9,381 nt of DNA from Candidatus Woesearchaeota archaeon (GCA_019322475.1 JAHWIN010000072.1:1-9381); one strand, 5' to 3'. Shown: positions 1 to 7,648, counted from the stretch's first letter. The notes: generated from the letters alone by a model not told the origin. Numbers and translations are program-made.

Positions 1-290
1 AAATCCTATGCTACTACACTGACCATACGCAGAAATTACTTCTTAATTTCTGGTATCCCGTTCGGCTTAGCCTCTGGGATAACCCTAAACTCTGTTTAGG
101 AACATGGTCAGCTCGCTTTGAAAAGCTTCGCTTTTCTAACCTCTTACCCTGCTTCGCAAGCTAAGACGTCCTGGCCATGCCATGAATGCCTGCGGTTTTA
201 GAAAACAAGATTTTCTAAACCATCAGAAAAACAAGTTTTTCTAAGGCATTAATGGCATTCATGGCACAGACGCCTAGGATTTCTACGGGG
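1..290 (-). ncRNA. Putative structured non-coding RNA, class unknown, probably continuing past the left edge
   Basis: This stretch has no credible ORF but is packed with perfect inverted repeats that nest without conflict. Bases 1-8 pair with 275-282 and close the whole element. Bases 165-170 pair with 269-274. A 13-bp stem (178-190 with 254-266) encloses two hairpins (194-205/211-221 and 225-232/235-242). Two small hairpins follow (151-154/158-161 and 120-126/130-136). An 8-bp stem (19-26/104-111) closes a four-way junction of three hairpins (30-38/44-52, 54-59/76-81 with an inner 64-66/70-72, and 84-90/94-100). Several extensions (in 165-170/269-274, next to 225-232, next to 104-111) pair through G-U only when read on the minus strand, where the plus strand would have A-C mismatches. 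A TATA-like sequence lies just upstream on that strand (307-318). I could not match it to RNase P, SRP or rRNA. Structure is well supported; strand and identity are inferred. Confidence 0.62.
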
Positions 291-306
291 CCTCCTGCCC
301 GTCAGA

Positions 307-321
307 TTTAAATATACTCTT
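307..321 (+). promoter_or_regulatory. TATA-type promoter of the lamin-tail gene, possibly bidirectional
   Basis: TTTAAATATACTCTT resembles an archaeal TATA box with downstream context and matches the promoter-like 15-mer at 2702-2716 with one mismatch. Initiation about 25-30 bases downstream would fall near 337-345. Its reverse complement also contains TATATTTAAA and sits 25-30 bases before the putative minus-strand RNA, so it may serve both directions. Confidence 0.55.
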
Positions 322-364
322 AAAAACCCTTATTTAGGGGGTCAAAATAAAAAGGATAATATTA

Positions 365-2533
365 TTGTTCCTGGCTGTATTCCTTATTACGAATGTTTCT
401 GCAGATGTAGTGATAAATGAGATCATGTACAATCCTCCCGGGGCTGATACAGGGAGGGAGTGGATAGAGGTATATAGCAATGATTCAATAAACATTTCAG
501 GATGGAAATTCCATGAAGCAGGGGTGTCTCATGGCCTGAATCCTGTAAATGGGAGCTGGATCCTTGATGGTTATGCGGTAATTGCAGAAAGCCCAGAAAA
601 ATTCATGGATGATTATCCCTTATTTAACGGCACCTTGCTGGACAGCTCATGGTCTTCATTAAGCAATACTGGTGAATATATAGCTATACAAGACGGGTCA
701 TCCTGTGTTATTGATGAGCTGAACTATTCAGCAGGGCTTGCAGACGGCAATGGGATGTCTCTGGAAAGGCTTGGTGAAGAGTGGCATGAAAGCATCGAAA
801 ATATGGGAACGCCCGGAAGAAAAAACAGCGTTTCTGAAGATAAAATCAAAAAGGTAACATGCAATATCAGCCTAAATATCTATACGCCTAAAGTAATATT
901 TGAATACGGGGAAGAGTTTTTCTTCAAGATCATCGTGGAACAGGAAAGCTCTGAGGAAAATGAGATATTGCTTTCCAGGCAGGTATTAAGCGGGTCAGGG
1001 GATGCTGTAAAGGAATACTCTCCCCTGACTACAACAATAATAAGAAAAAAGACCCTGAAATATTCCCCTAATATAGGCCCTGGTGCATATCTTATAAAGG
1101 CAAACATAACCCCTCTGGAGTGTTATGACCCTGACCTGGAGGATAATCATGACGAGCTTTTGGTATTCATAAGATCGCCAGAAGACAAGGGATATAATCA
1201 TAGCATAGCCATCTGCATAAATGAGATATTTCCTGACCCTGCAGGGGATGACGATGCGCCTATCCCCGGCGGGGAGTTCATAGAGCTTTACAATAAGGCA
1301 GAAAGCCCATCAGACCTTTCAGGATTTTACCTTAAAGATTCTGCAGGGCATAAGCTTTACATAACAGACACTACAACAACAGATGGGACTGTAATCGAAC
1401 CGGGCGGCTTTCTTACGGCATATATGAACGGCTTCTCTGGATTTCTTAACAACGAGGGATTTGAAGAGGTATATCTCTATGATGAAGAAGGGGAACTTAT
1501 AGATATGGTTTCCTACACAGGGTCTAAGGAATCATTGTCCTGGGCATCTGAGAATGGGCTGTGGCCTTACAAGGTGCCTTCTCCCAACATGAAAAATCCT
1601 GCAGGGGATGTGAGAATGGAGTCTTCTTTCAAGATAATCGGGCTAGAGGGAACAGGGCCGGACAATGAGTCAGAATTTGGGGACACGATAAAGGCCAGGA
1701 TCCATATCTACAAGGGAAACACGACTAAAAGCAGCATCAAGCTGTATGTGGAGGACGATAACTACAGGATATCCGGAATAACAAAGGCGTCGCTGCATGA
1801 CAAGTATACAAACTACAGCTTAACGCTTCCTATACAGGTAAAGCCCAACTGCAATGAGAAGTATCCTGACGGCGACTACTATGTAAAAGCAGGGTGGACA
1901 TCCTTGTCTAAAGAAGAGGATTCATACAGGATAAGGCTCAAGGGCATAAATGAAAACAATTGCGATAAGATGTATGTTGAAAAAGAACCCAGAAGAGGAA
2001 CATTGGAGCATTCCCTTGTAGAGGCTCCCGGGTCCATAGAGCCGTACAAGGATTTTACGATAAAGGTCGAGCTTACAAACAATGATGCAAAAGACCATCT
2101 GGCTACTATACACAGCTATGTTTACAGGGGGTCAAAGTCATACAGCGGAGAAAGGGATTCAAACGGGAAAACTGTACTTGTCAGGGCAGGATCTACAAAA
2201 GAGGTGGAGCTGAAGAATTCTGTAGAGGATGCAGAGCCAGGGGATTATAACATCAAGGTCAAGATCAAACGGGAGGACCAAAAAACAGAGAAAGAGATAA
2301 CACAGCCGATAAGGCTGCTGGAGAAAAAGGATGAATCTGAAGAGATATTTGGGAAAAAAGAAGAGGTTACAGAGGTGAAGGGGAAAAGCCAGGACGGATC
2401 GATAATATTGGAATCCATAAGACAGCCAAAGGTAATCTATGAATCTTCTTCAGCAAGATCAAAAAAGCTGGCCATGTTCCTGATCATGGGATTGTTAGTT
2501 GTGTATTCTTCTTTATTGACGTGGAAAAGGTAG
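365..2533 (+). CDS. Secreted, membrane-anchored protein with two lamin-tail (LTD) domains
   Basis: The product begins with a hydrophobic signal segment ending VSA before DVVINEI. A first lamin-tail domain spans about residues 14-155 (INEIMYNPP, EWIEVYS, ISGWKF, YAVIAES). A linker of beta-type sequence follows, then a second lamin-tail domain at about 282-412 (INEIFPDPAG, EFIELYN, DLSGFYL). Beta-rich regions follow, one at about 552-655 resembling CARDB-type adhesion modules. A single membrane helix near residues 700-718 ends in WKR, so most of the protein should lie outside the cell. Lamin-tail domains are Ig-like folds common in prokaryotic surface and DNA-processing proteins; I see no nuclease motif, so a structural or adhesive role is inferred. 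The only canonical start is TTG at 365 with AAAAGGA 8 bases upstream, but it lacks the basic n-region; reading from 347 (ATA) would give MKRIILLF. Transcribed alone from the promoter at 307. Confidence 0.85.
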   Translation: MFLAVFLITNVSADVVINEIMYNPPGADTGREWIEVYSNDSINISGWKFHEAGVSHGLNPVNGSWILDGYAVIAESPEKFMDDYPLFNGTLLDSSWSSLSNTGEYIAIQDGSSCVIDELNYSAGLADGNGMSLERLGEEWHESIENMGTPGRKNSVSEDKIKKVTCNISLNIYTPKVIFEYGEEFFFKIIVEQESSEENEILLSRQVLSGSGDAVKEYSPLTTTIIRKKTLKYSPNIGPGAYLIKANITPLECYDPDLEDNHDELLVFIRSPEDKGYNHSIAICINEIFPDPAGDDDAPIPGGEFIELYNKAESPSDLSGFYLKDSAGHKLYITDTTTTDGTVIEPGGFLTAYMNGFSGFLNNEGFEEVYLYDEEGELIDMVSYTGSKESLSWASENGLWPYKVPSPNMKNPAGDVRMESSFKIIGLEGTGPDNESEFGDTIKARIHIYKGNTTKSSIKLYVEDDNYRISGITKASLHDKYTNYSLTLPIQVKPNCNEKYPDGDYYVKAGWTSLSKEEDSYRIRLKGINENNCDKMYVEKEPRRGTLEHSLVEAPGSIEPYKDFTIKVELTNNDAKDHLATIHSYVYRGSKSYSGERDSNGKTVLVRAGSTKEVELKNSVEDAEPGDYNIKVKIKREDQKTEKEITQPIRLLEKKDESEEIFGKKEEVTEVKGKSQDGSIILESIRQPKVIYESSSARSKKLAMFLIMGLLVVYSSLLTWKR

Positions 2534-2701
2534 TTCAAGAGGCTATCCTTAACATTTTTAATTTAATGAATAAGGAAGCCTAAGCCAATAACATATATTT
2601 GAAGCAGAGAAAGACTAACATATGGGAAGGAAAGAATATAGGAGAACAGCATATGGAATTTATCCAGGTTACTACTAAGAGATTATAAAGCGGTAGAAAG
2701 G

Positions 2702-2716
2702 TTTATATATACTCTT
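2702..2716 (+). promoter_or_regulatory. TATA-box promoter of the S-layer-type gene
   Basis: TTTATATATACTCTT contains a textbook archaeal TATA element (TTTATATA, 2702-2709). Initiation about 25-30 bases downstream (around 2730) leaves a leader of under 20 bases before the ATG at 2748, with GGTG at 2732-2735 as a possible ribosome-binding site. This rules out the in-frame TTG at 2715, which overlaps the promoter sequence. Confidence 0.75.
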
Positions 2717-2747
2717 GTATTTTGGTTCCTTGGTGCTTTTTGTGGAC

Positions 2748-5700
2748 ATGATAAAGAAAAATTTTTGTTTTCTTTTCTCTGTTTTAATAGTATTGGTCCT
2801 GCTAGATTATGCTATAGCTACGACTACAAACAATGCAGATACTTATCATTTGCTAATAAGGGATTTTGATAAGAAATTAGAGATAACTGAAAATACTGAT
2901 TCCTGGAATGGAGAGAACATAGGTGATATAGCCAAGGCCATAGATGAAGGGATGCTACCTGTTTTGGTCCACGGCTCAATAACTACAGAGAAGGGGATTG
3001 CAACATATAACCAATATATCTATTTTGAAGACAATGCCTACAGCGGAGGCTTTGTGAAGTTTATGGAAGATGATAATGATGTTACATCAGACTTTTTGTA
3101 TTTCCCAAGCGGGATACAGATCGCAAGGTATGCTATCGAGTTTAAGACACCGTTGCAGAGCGATGTTGAAGACAGCACAGGAACAAAAACCTCAACAGGA
3201 ACCTACTTAGGTGATTTTGAGGATGAGGCAATAACCATATTAGGAAGAGACTACAGCATAGTCCGGGCAAGAAGGACAAGCTCTTCAGGAAACAGCGCAG
3301 AATTGACCCTGATGGGAGGCGCTGTCAAAGACACATTGAGCGAAGGAGAGACAAAAACATATACTGTTGAAGGAAAAGACTATGAGATTATAGTAACTGC
3401 AATCACAGACACTGGAACGATCTATGCAAAATTCAATGTCAACGGAGAATCAACCAGGTCATTGAAGAAAGGAGATTATGCAACATTGTCTGATGGCATC
3501 CAATTAGGAATCAGTGATATAATACCTAGCGAAGCAGGCGACGTCACACAGGATATCGTGGAATTTTATCTTGGAGCTTCAAAGGTCTTTTTAAAGGATA
3601 CCTTGATAAGCGATACAGCAAGCAGCCATGACCTTGAATATGGAAGCGAGGATATAGATGACACCCATGTAATAATACAGGGAAGCGATGACAACTCTAC
3701 ATTCAGCATAGACTCCATAGAGCTGAACATAACTGCAGACGACGATTATTTTGTAGCTGCAGGACACAGCCTTACAGAATACATGGATGAGCCACAGGCA
3801 TTCTTAGAATCATGGGATATTGGGTATGAAGGGCTTGACCCTTCTGCAGAGACAGAAATTTACGAAATAAAAACAGCAGGCTCTGACCAATATAGATTAG
3901 AGTTTGTCGACGGAGATGGGGATAGAGCCTCAGTTCCTTTGGCTTATACATCAAGCGGAACCAACCTGAGGATGGGAGACAACAATGATGACTTGATTAT
4001 AAAAGAAGACCAAGTCGTCAACAAGAACGATTACTTGATCGTTACGGATGAATCCCAGGATGACGGCAACAGGAATACCTATGCATTGAGATATAAGGGT
4101 GCAGACAAGATTGCAAGCGGAGAGACAGGCATTGTTAAGTTCGACAACTTAGGGACTGGAAAAAGAATAGAGCAGACATACAGCGATAATGAAGGAGAAA
4201 CAGCAGATGCAACAGTTAAGATAGGAGAAACTTCATTTATCCTGATAAATGCTTCTGAAGCAACCTCAGATGACTTTGATATACTTATGGATCTAGATGG
4301 GGATGGCGTGATCCAGAATGATGAGGATATTGTTGCTATCAATACCAATGCAGGAATGAAAATAGAATTGGTTGATGGGACAGGAGAAGGATATTTACTG
4401 GCAACATTCAGCACACCTAATGAAGATGACTATGATAACATTATCCCTACACCAGTAAGATTAAGATTGAAGGCATTTAACGGGTCAGTTTATTTCCAAG
4501 AAACAGAAGACTCAGATATAGACTGGGTCTCGCCATCGGAAGAACAAAATACCTATTATGCCTATACAAGCATGGGCGCGGAATTTAAATGGTGGAAATA
4601 CGCAGAGAAGGAAAATGACCTACTGACTGTAGAGTATCCAACAAAGCAAAGGGTGCCTTTGGTGTATATTGTCAGCGGCCTTTATGATATCCCTCCAGAT
4701 GCAACTCCCCCTATCATTACGATAAATAATCCTGGAAATGGCTCTACAATAACGATAAATTCCACATTGTTGGATGTAACAACTGATAAGGATGCTACTT
4801 GCTATTATAGCTTAAGCGATTCAACCTCTTTTTTAAATGACGGATACAGCACTTTTCAGAATTCAGGAATATCCAATGCTAACTGCGGCCCAAATATCAT
4901 AAGTATTCCTATGTTTTTTTTAGGATATGCCAAACAGGGGGATAGTATACTTGCTAATAAAAAAATTAATGCTGTTTTGGGTTCAATAGAGGTGTCTACT
5001 ACCACTGATCCTAATGGCTATTATACCTTACACGCTTACAGATGTGAAAATGATACAGACAACACAATCTCCTTTAGCGTCTGTTCAGTTATTGCGTCAG
5101 AAACCGCAAATTACATTAAAGGAGGAGCCATCAGGTTGAATTTGACAATCCCCGGCGGTTGTCAAGATGAAGGGGGTGGGGGGGATGGTTCAAGGAGGAT
5201 GAATATCACAGGAGAAAAAGAACATCTACAGAACATAGCATTATTTGACAAACATTCTTATACAATAACTGTAAATTGTTCAGATATACACAATAATTCA
5301 GATAAAAAATCAGTAAGTTTTGATGCAGGTTTCTTGGATTCAGATAATGATGGTTATGATGAACCGTTGGATTGTGATGATGATAATGCAACAATCCATC
5401 CAGGGGCATTCGACATCCCCCAAAACGGCGTAGATGAAGACTGCAATGGAGAAGACAGCCCATTTATCATAGGAGATAAAAATGATATAAAGACAGATGG
5501 ATTAAAAAATAATTTGAAGATCAAGATAAACAATTCTGAAAACTTAACTAAAAATTTTAGAGGAGCAGAGGATGTTAAGATTATGGATGGGAATGATACA
5601 ATCATCGAATTTTCATATAATTTTAGCAAAAGCGCATTAAACCTTAATTTTAGCGTCAATAAGACCAATCAAAGCAGCAAAGGGGGGGTTATAATAAAAG

Positions 5701-6563
5701 ATCTGCAATTGCAAGAAAATGGAACAAAAACAATCTATTTTGACCATATAAATTCCTCATTAAACACGATCTGCATCCATGATGCTCCGATCCTATCTAT
5801 AAAAGAGATAAGTGCAGATTGTAATGGAACAGATGAAGTTTCTTTATACTGCACAGCAGAGGGGAATTCTATTATGGCTAATGGAAAGGAATATACCTGT
5901 TATGATCTGGGATCTAAATATAAGGTAGATGGATTAAGGTATTCTGGGATAGTAGAATATGGCTATACAACCCACCCAACAAATGAAGGGGCAGATGAAG
6001 GAAGCTCTGGGGGCGAAGGAGGAGGAGGAGGAGGAAGCGGCAGAACAGAAAGAGCGTGTTCAGAGTTTTGGGAATGTACTGATTGGACCCCTACAATCTG
6101 TCCGGTGACTGGAAAACAGACAAGGGTATGCACTGATAAGAACCGGTGCGGGAGGGAAGCGAATAAACCCAATGAGGTAAGAACCTGCTTTCACTATTTC
6201 CCTTCCGAAGAAAATTTAGAAGAAAGAGAGAATATAACTGAAAAAACTGAAAGTGCATCACCAATGGCTATAGCTCCTGAAGAAAAACAAGCAGCGCCTA
6301 TACCAGGGATGGCTGCTGTTACAGGTGCAACAATAGGTGCAGCTTATCTGCAGAGACCCTTAACAATGTACACGTTAACATTGTTTATCTTATTGATTAT
6401 GGGGCTGTTTATCTACTCACATGCTAAAGGCTTAAAACACTGGCCATTTCATTTTAAGTTTAAGAAAAAGAGATGGATAGTTTTAGTGATTATAGCTTTA
6501 GCAACCCTTATCCTGCTATTTATACATTTTGTTTTATTAACCTATTTTCAAATACACAGATAG
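2748..6563 (+). CDS. S-layer-type multidomain cell-surface protein, membrane anchored
   Basis: The protein is about 1271 residues from the ATG, which was chosen because it follows the TATA box and opens a classic signal peptide (MIKKN, hydrophobic core, AIA near residue 24). Residues ~25-645 are an acidic beta-rich region of the archaeal S-layer type (LGRDYSIVRA, TVEGKDYEI, VEFYLGASKVFL). From ~650 an Ig-like domain starts (PPIITINNPGNGS, CYYSL). It is interrupted at ~709-814 and resumes through HSYTITVNCSD. A MopE-like metal-binding motif lies at ~860-904 (DSDNDGYDEP, DCDDD, NGVDEDCNG). An Asn-rich region with many NxS/T sequons follows, then a Gly-rich linker, a Cys-rich thrombospondin-1-like module at ~1103-1147 (CSEFWECTDW), and two membrane helices (~1204-1224 and ~1241-1268). 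It is probably a major envelope component, N-glycosylated and calcium-binding by inference. It may instead be a minor surface adhesin. Confidence 0.85.
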   Translation: MIKKNFCFLFSVLIVLVLLDYAIATTTNNADTYHLLIRDFDKKLEITENTDSWNGENIGDIAKAIDEGMLPVLVHGSITTEKGIATYNQYIYFEDNAYSGGFVKFMEDDNDVTSDFLYFPSGIQIARYAIEFKTPLQSDVEDSTGTKTSTGTYLGDFEDEAITILGRDYSIVRARRTSSSGNSAELTLMGGAVKDTLSEGETKTYTVEGKDYEIIVTAITDTGTIYAKFNVNGESTRSLKKGDYATLSDGIQLGISDIIPSEAGDVTQDIVEFYLGASKVFLKDTLISDTASSHDLEYGSEDIDDTHVIIQGSDDNSTFSIDSIELNITADDDYFVAAGHSLTEYMDEPQAFLESWDIGYEGLDPSAETEIYEIKTAGSDQYRLEFVDGDGDRASVPLAYTSSGTNLRMGDNNDDLIIKEDQVVNKNDYLIVTDESQDDGNRNTYALRYKGADKIASGETGIVKFDNLGTGKRIEQTYSDNEGETADATVKIGETSFILINASEATSDDFDILMDLDGDGVIQNDEDIVAINTNAGMKIELVDGTGEGYLLATFSTPNEDDYDNIIPTPVRLRLKAFNGSVYFQETEDSDIDWVSPSEEQNTYYAYTSMGAEFKWWKYAEKENDLLTVEYPTKQRVPLVYIVSGLYDIPPDATPPIITINNPGNGSTITINSTLLDVTTDKDATCYYSLSDSTSFLNDGYSTFQNSGISNANCGPNIISIPMFFLGYAKQGDSILANKKINAVLGSIEVSTTTDPNGYYTLHAYRCENDTDNTISFSVCSVIASETANYIKGGAIRLNLTIPGGCQDEGGGGDGSRRMNITGEKEHLQNIALFDKHSYTITVNCSDIHNNSDKKSVSFDAGFLDSDNDGYDEPLDCDDDNATIHPGAFDIPQNGVDEDCNGEDSPFIIGDKNDIKTDGLKNNLKIKINNSENLTKNFRGAEDVKIMDGNDTIIEFSYNFSKSALNLNFSVNKTNQSSKGGVIIKDLQLQENGTKTIYFDHINSSLNTICIHDAPILSIKEISADCNGTDEVSLYCTAEGNSIMANGKEYTCYDLGSKYKVDGLRYSGIVEYGYTTHPTNEGADEGSSGGEGGGGGGSGRTERACSEFWECTDWTPTICPVTGKQTRVCTDKNRCGREANKPNEVRTCFHYFPSEENLEERENITEKTESASPMAIAPEEKQAAPIPGMAAVTGATIGAAYLQRPLTMYTLTLFILLIMGLFIYSHAKGLKHWPFHFKFKKKRWIVLVIIALATLILLFIHFVLLTYFQIHR
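4872..5189 (+). other. Domain insertion inside an Ig-like domain of the surface protein
   Basis: The Ig-like domain reads CYYSL...FQNSG and then continues with MNITGEKEHLQNI...YTITVNCSD, the usual second half of such archaeal domains. Between them sit about 106 residues with the pattern of a carboxypeptidase-regulatory or transthyretin-like beta domain (FFLGYAKQG, ANKKINAVLG, STTTDPNGYYTLHAY) with four Cys. It is bordered by a run of eight T (4914-4921) on the left and a G-rich run (5172-5184) on the right. The domain assignment is by pattern only. Confidence 0.5.
5172..5184 (+). repeat. Homopolymeric G tract in the surface-protein gene
   Basis: Five G, one T and seven G encode part of a Gly-rich joint at the right edge of the inserted domain. 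A slip of one base would truncate the protein, so this is a possible phase-variation or sequencing-error site. The frame is intact here. Confidence 0.5.
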
Positions 6564-6564
6564 T

Positions 6565-7575
6565 TCAAAGACCAAAAACCCCATATATCCCTGCCCTGCA
6601 AGATGGGCATGAGTTGTTTTTTATTGTTTTTTTTGTTACCCGGAACCAGCCTCTTTCTATCAAAAGCTTGCCGCATCTGGGGCAATAGGTGTTTCCTGAA
6701 TCCGGAAGGGGGGTATTTCCAAGGTAGATGTAATGCAAGCCTTTCTTTTTTGCTATCTCTTTAGCTTCCAGCAATAACTCGGGGGATGTCCTTTCTGCAT
6801 CGAGAAGCTTATATGTTGGGTAAAAGGCTGAGAAATGCAGGGGGATAGATACGCCGAGGTTATCTTTTATCCAGCTGACCAACCTTCCTATCTTCTGCTT
6901 ACTGCTGTTATAGCCGGGTATTATGAGGTTTGTAAGCTCTATATGGGTTCCTAAAGCCCTTATGGCCTTTATCGACTCAAGGACGGGGTCTAACCCTGCT
7001 GAGCATACCTTCCTGTAAAATTGGGGGTCCATGGATTTAAGGTCTATATTAGCGGCGTCTATCAACGGATAGAGCTTTTTTATGGGCTCTTTATTTATGT
7101 AGCCATTAGTCACCATTATATTCTTTATGCCTTTTTTTCTTGCCAGTCTTGCTGTATCCAAAACATACTCATAGAAGATTGTAGGCTCATTATAGGTATA
7201 TGCTATGCTTTTACAGCTGTTTTTCAACGCTAACCTTACAACCTTTTCAGGAGTTACCTCCTTGCCCATAAACTCATCTGCTTTTGACTGTGAGATCTCC
7301 CAGTTCTGGCAGTGCAGGCAGTGCATGTTGCAGCCAAGCGTCCCTATGGACAATGAAGAGGAGCCAGGAAGGAAATGATAAAGGGGCTTTTTTTCTATAG
7401 GATCTATAGAAACTGAAACTGGCCTTGCATAGACCATAGAATATAGCTTACCGCCTATATTTTTTCTTGCTCCGCAGTTTCCGAAACTATCTTCAGGGAT
7501 GATGCAGTTTGCAGGGCATAACCTGCAGTTTACCTTCTTATCTTTGAGCTTTTTGTAATAGAGTGCTTCTTTCAT
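6565..7575 (-). CDS. amrS: AmmeMemoRadiSam-type radical SAM enzyme (AmrS family)
   Basis: The 336-residue product carries the radical SAM motif CxxxCxxC within LGCNMHCLHCQNW (Cys82, 86, 89), which binds a [4Fe-4S] cluster and S-adenosylmethionine. It is followed by AYTYNEPTIFYEY and NIDLKS, features of the pyruvate-formate-lyase-activase-like AmrS family. An N-terminal Cys group (17, 20, 24, 34: CRLCPANC...NCG) is also family-typical. The C-terminus forms a zinc-ribbon-like CxxC...CxxC (298, 301, 323, 326). AmrS is known from genomes encoding AMMECR1 and Memo proteins; its substrate is not established, and neither partner is in this window. ATG at 7575 is preferred over the TTG three bases upstream because a TATA-like TTATTAAA sits ~27 bases before it, consistent with a leaderless transcript. 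It converges on the surface-protein gene with one base between stops. Family assignment is confident; function is not. Confidence 0.9.
   Translation of the reverse strand: MKEALYYKKLKDKKVNCRLCPANCIIPEDSFGNCGARKNIGGKLYSMVYARPVSVSIDPIEKKPLYHFLPGSSSLSIGTLGCNMHCLHCQNWEISQSKADEFMGKEVTPEKVVRLALKNSCKSIAYTYNEPTIFYEYVLDTARLARKKGIKNIMVTNGYINKEPIKKLYPLIDAANIDLKSMDPQFYRKVCSAGLDPVLESIKAIRALGTHIELTNLIIPGYNSSKQKIGRLVSWIKDNLGVSIPLHFSAFYPTYKLLDAERTSPELLLEAKEIAKKKGLHYIYLGNTPLPDSGNTYCPRCGKLLIERGWFRVTKKTIKNNSCPSCRAGIYGVFGL
6616..6634 (+). terminator. T-tract terminator of the surface-protein gene, inside the convergent gene
   Basis: Two T runs on the plus strand (6617-6622, six T; 6627-6634, eight T) lie 54-71 bases after the stop of the surface-protein gene. 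Archaeal RNA polymerase terminates on T tracts without needing a hairpin. On the minus strand the same bases encode the KKTIKNN segment of the radical SAM protein. Confidence 0.55.
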
Positions 7576-7598
7576 CAAATATCAAAAGGGATTTCCTG

Positions 7599-7606
7599 TT
7601 TAATAA
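7599..7606 (-). promoter_or_regulatory. TATA-like promoter of the radical SAM gene
   Basis: On the minus strand this reads TTATTAAA, about 27 bases before the ATG at 7575. That spacing puts transcription initiation at or next to the start codon, so the mRNA is probably leaderless; no Shine-Dalgarno sequence is visible. Confidence 0.5.
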
Positions 7607-7648
7607 CTTTTCCCGATGATTGTTACCATTTTAAAATGCTACACAAAG

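Noticed and set aside
1..290. RNase P RNA on the minus strand
   Set aside because: Fragments such as AAACCGC, a GCGA hairpin and GGGTAAGAGG appear in a suggestive order, but the conserved P4 sequences and the ACAGAA element are not visible, and AAACC is tied up in a local hairpin. Rfam is needed to settle it.
1..290. SRP (7S) RNA
   Set aside because: A GGCCAGG...GAAGCAG resemblance to helix 8 exists on the minus strand, but those bases pair better elsewhere, and no long helix 5 encloses them.
2715..2747. Start of the S-layer-type gene at TTG 2715
   Set aside because: This codon overlaps the promoter sequence and lies upstream of the expected transcription start; ATG 2748 gives a clean signal peptide.
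5206..5668. Minus-strand ORFs within the surface-protein gene
   Set aside because: They are antisense shadows of the Asp/Asn-rich coding sequence, which carries the MopE-like motif in the plus frame.
6018..6038. GGA repeat as a mobile or CRISPR-like element
   Set aside because: It is a short in-frame microsatellite encoding the Gly linker of the surface protein, with no spacers or flanking repeats.
6473..6688. 71-codon plus-strand ORF across the convergent gene ends
   Set aside because: It overlaps two well-supported genes in another frame, and its product has no recognisable pattern.
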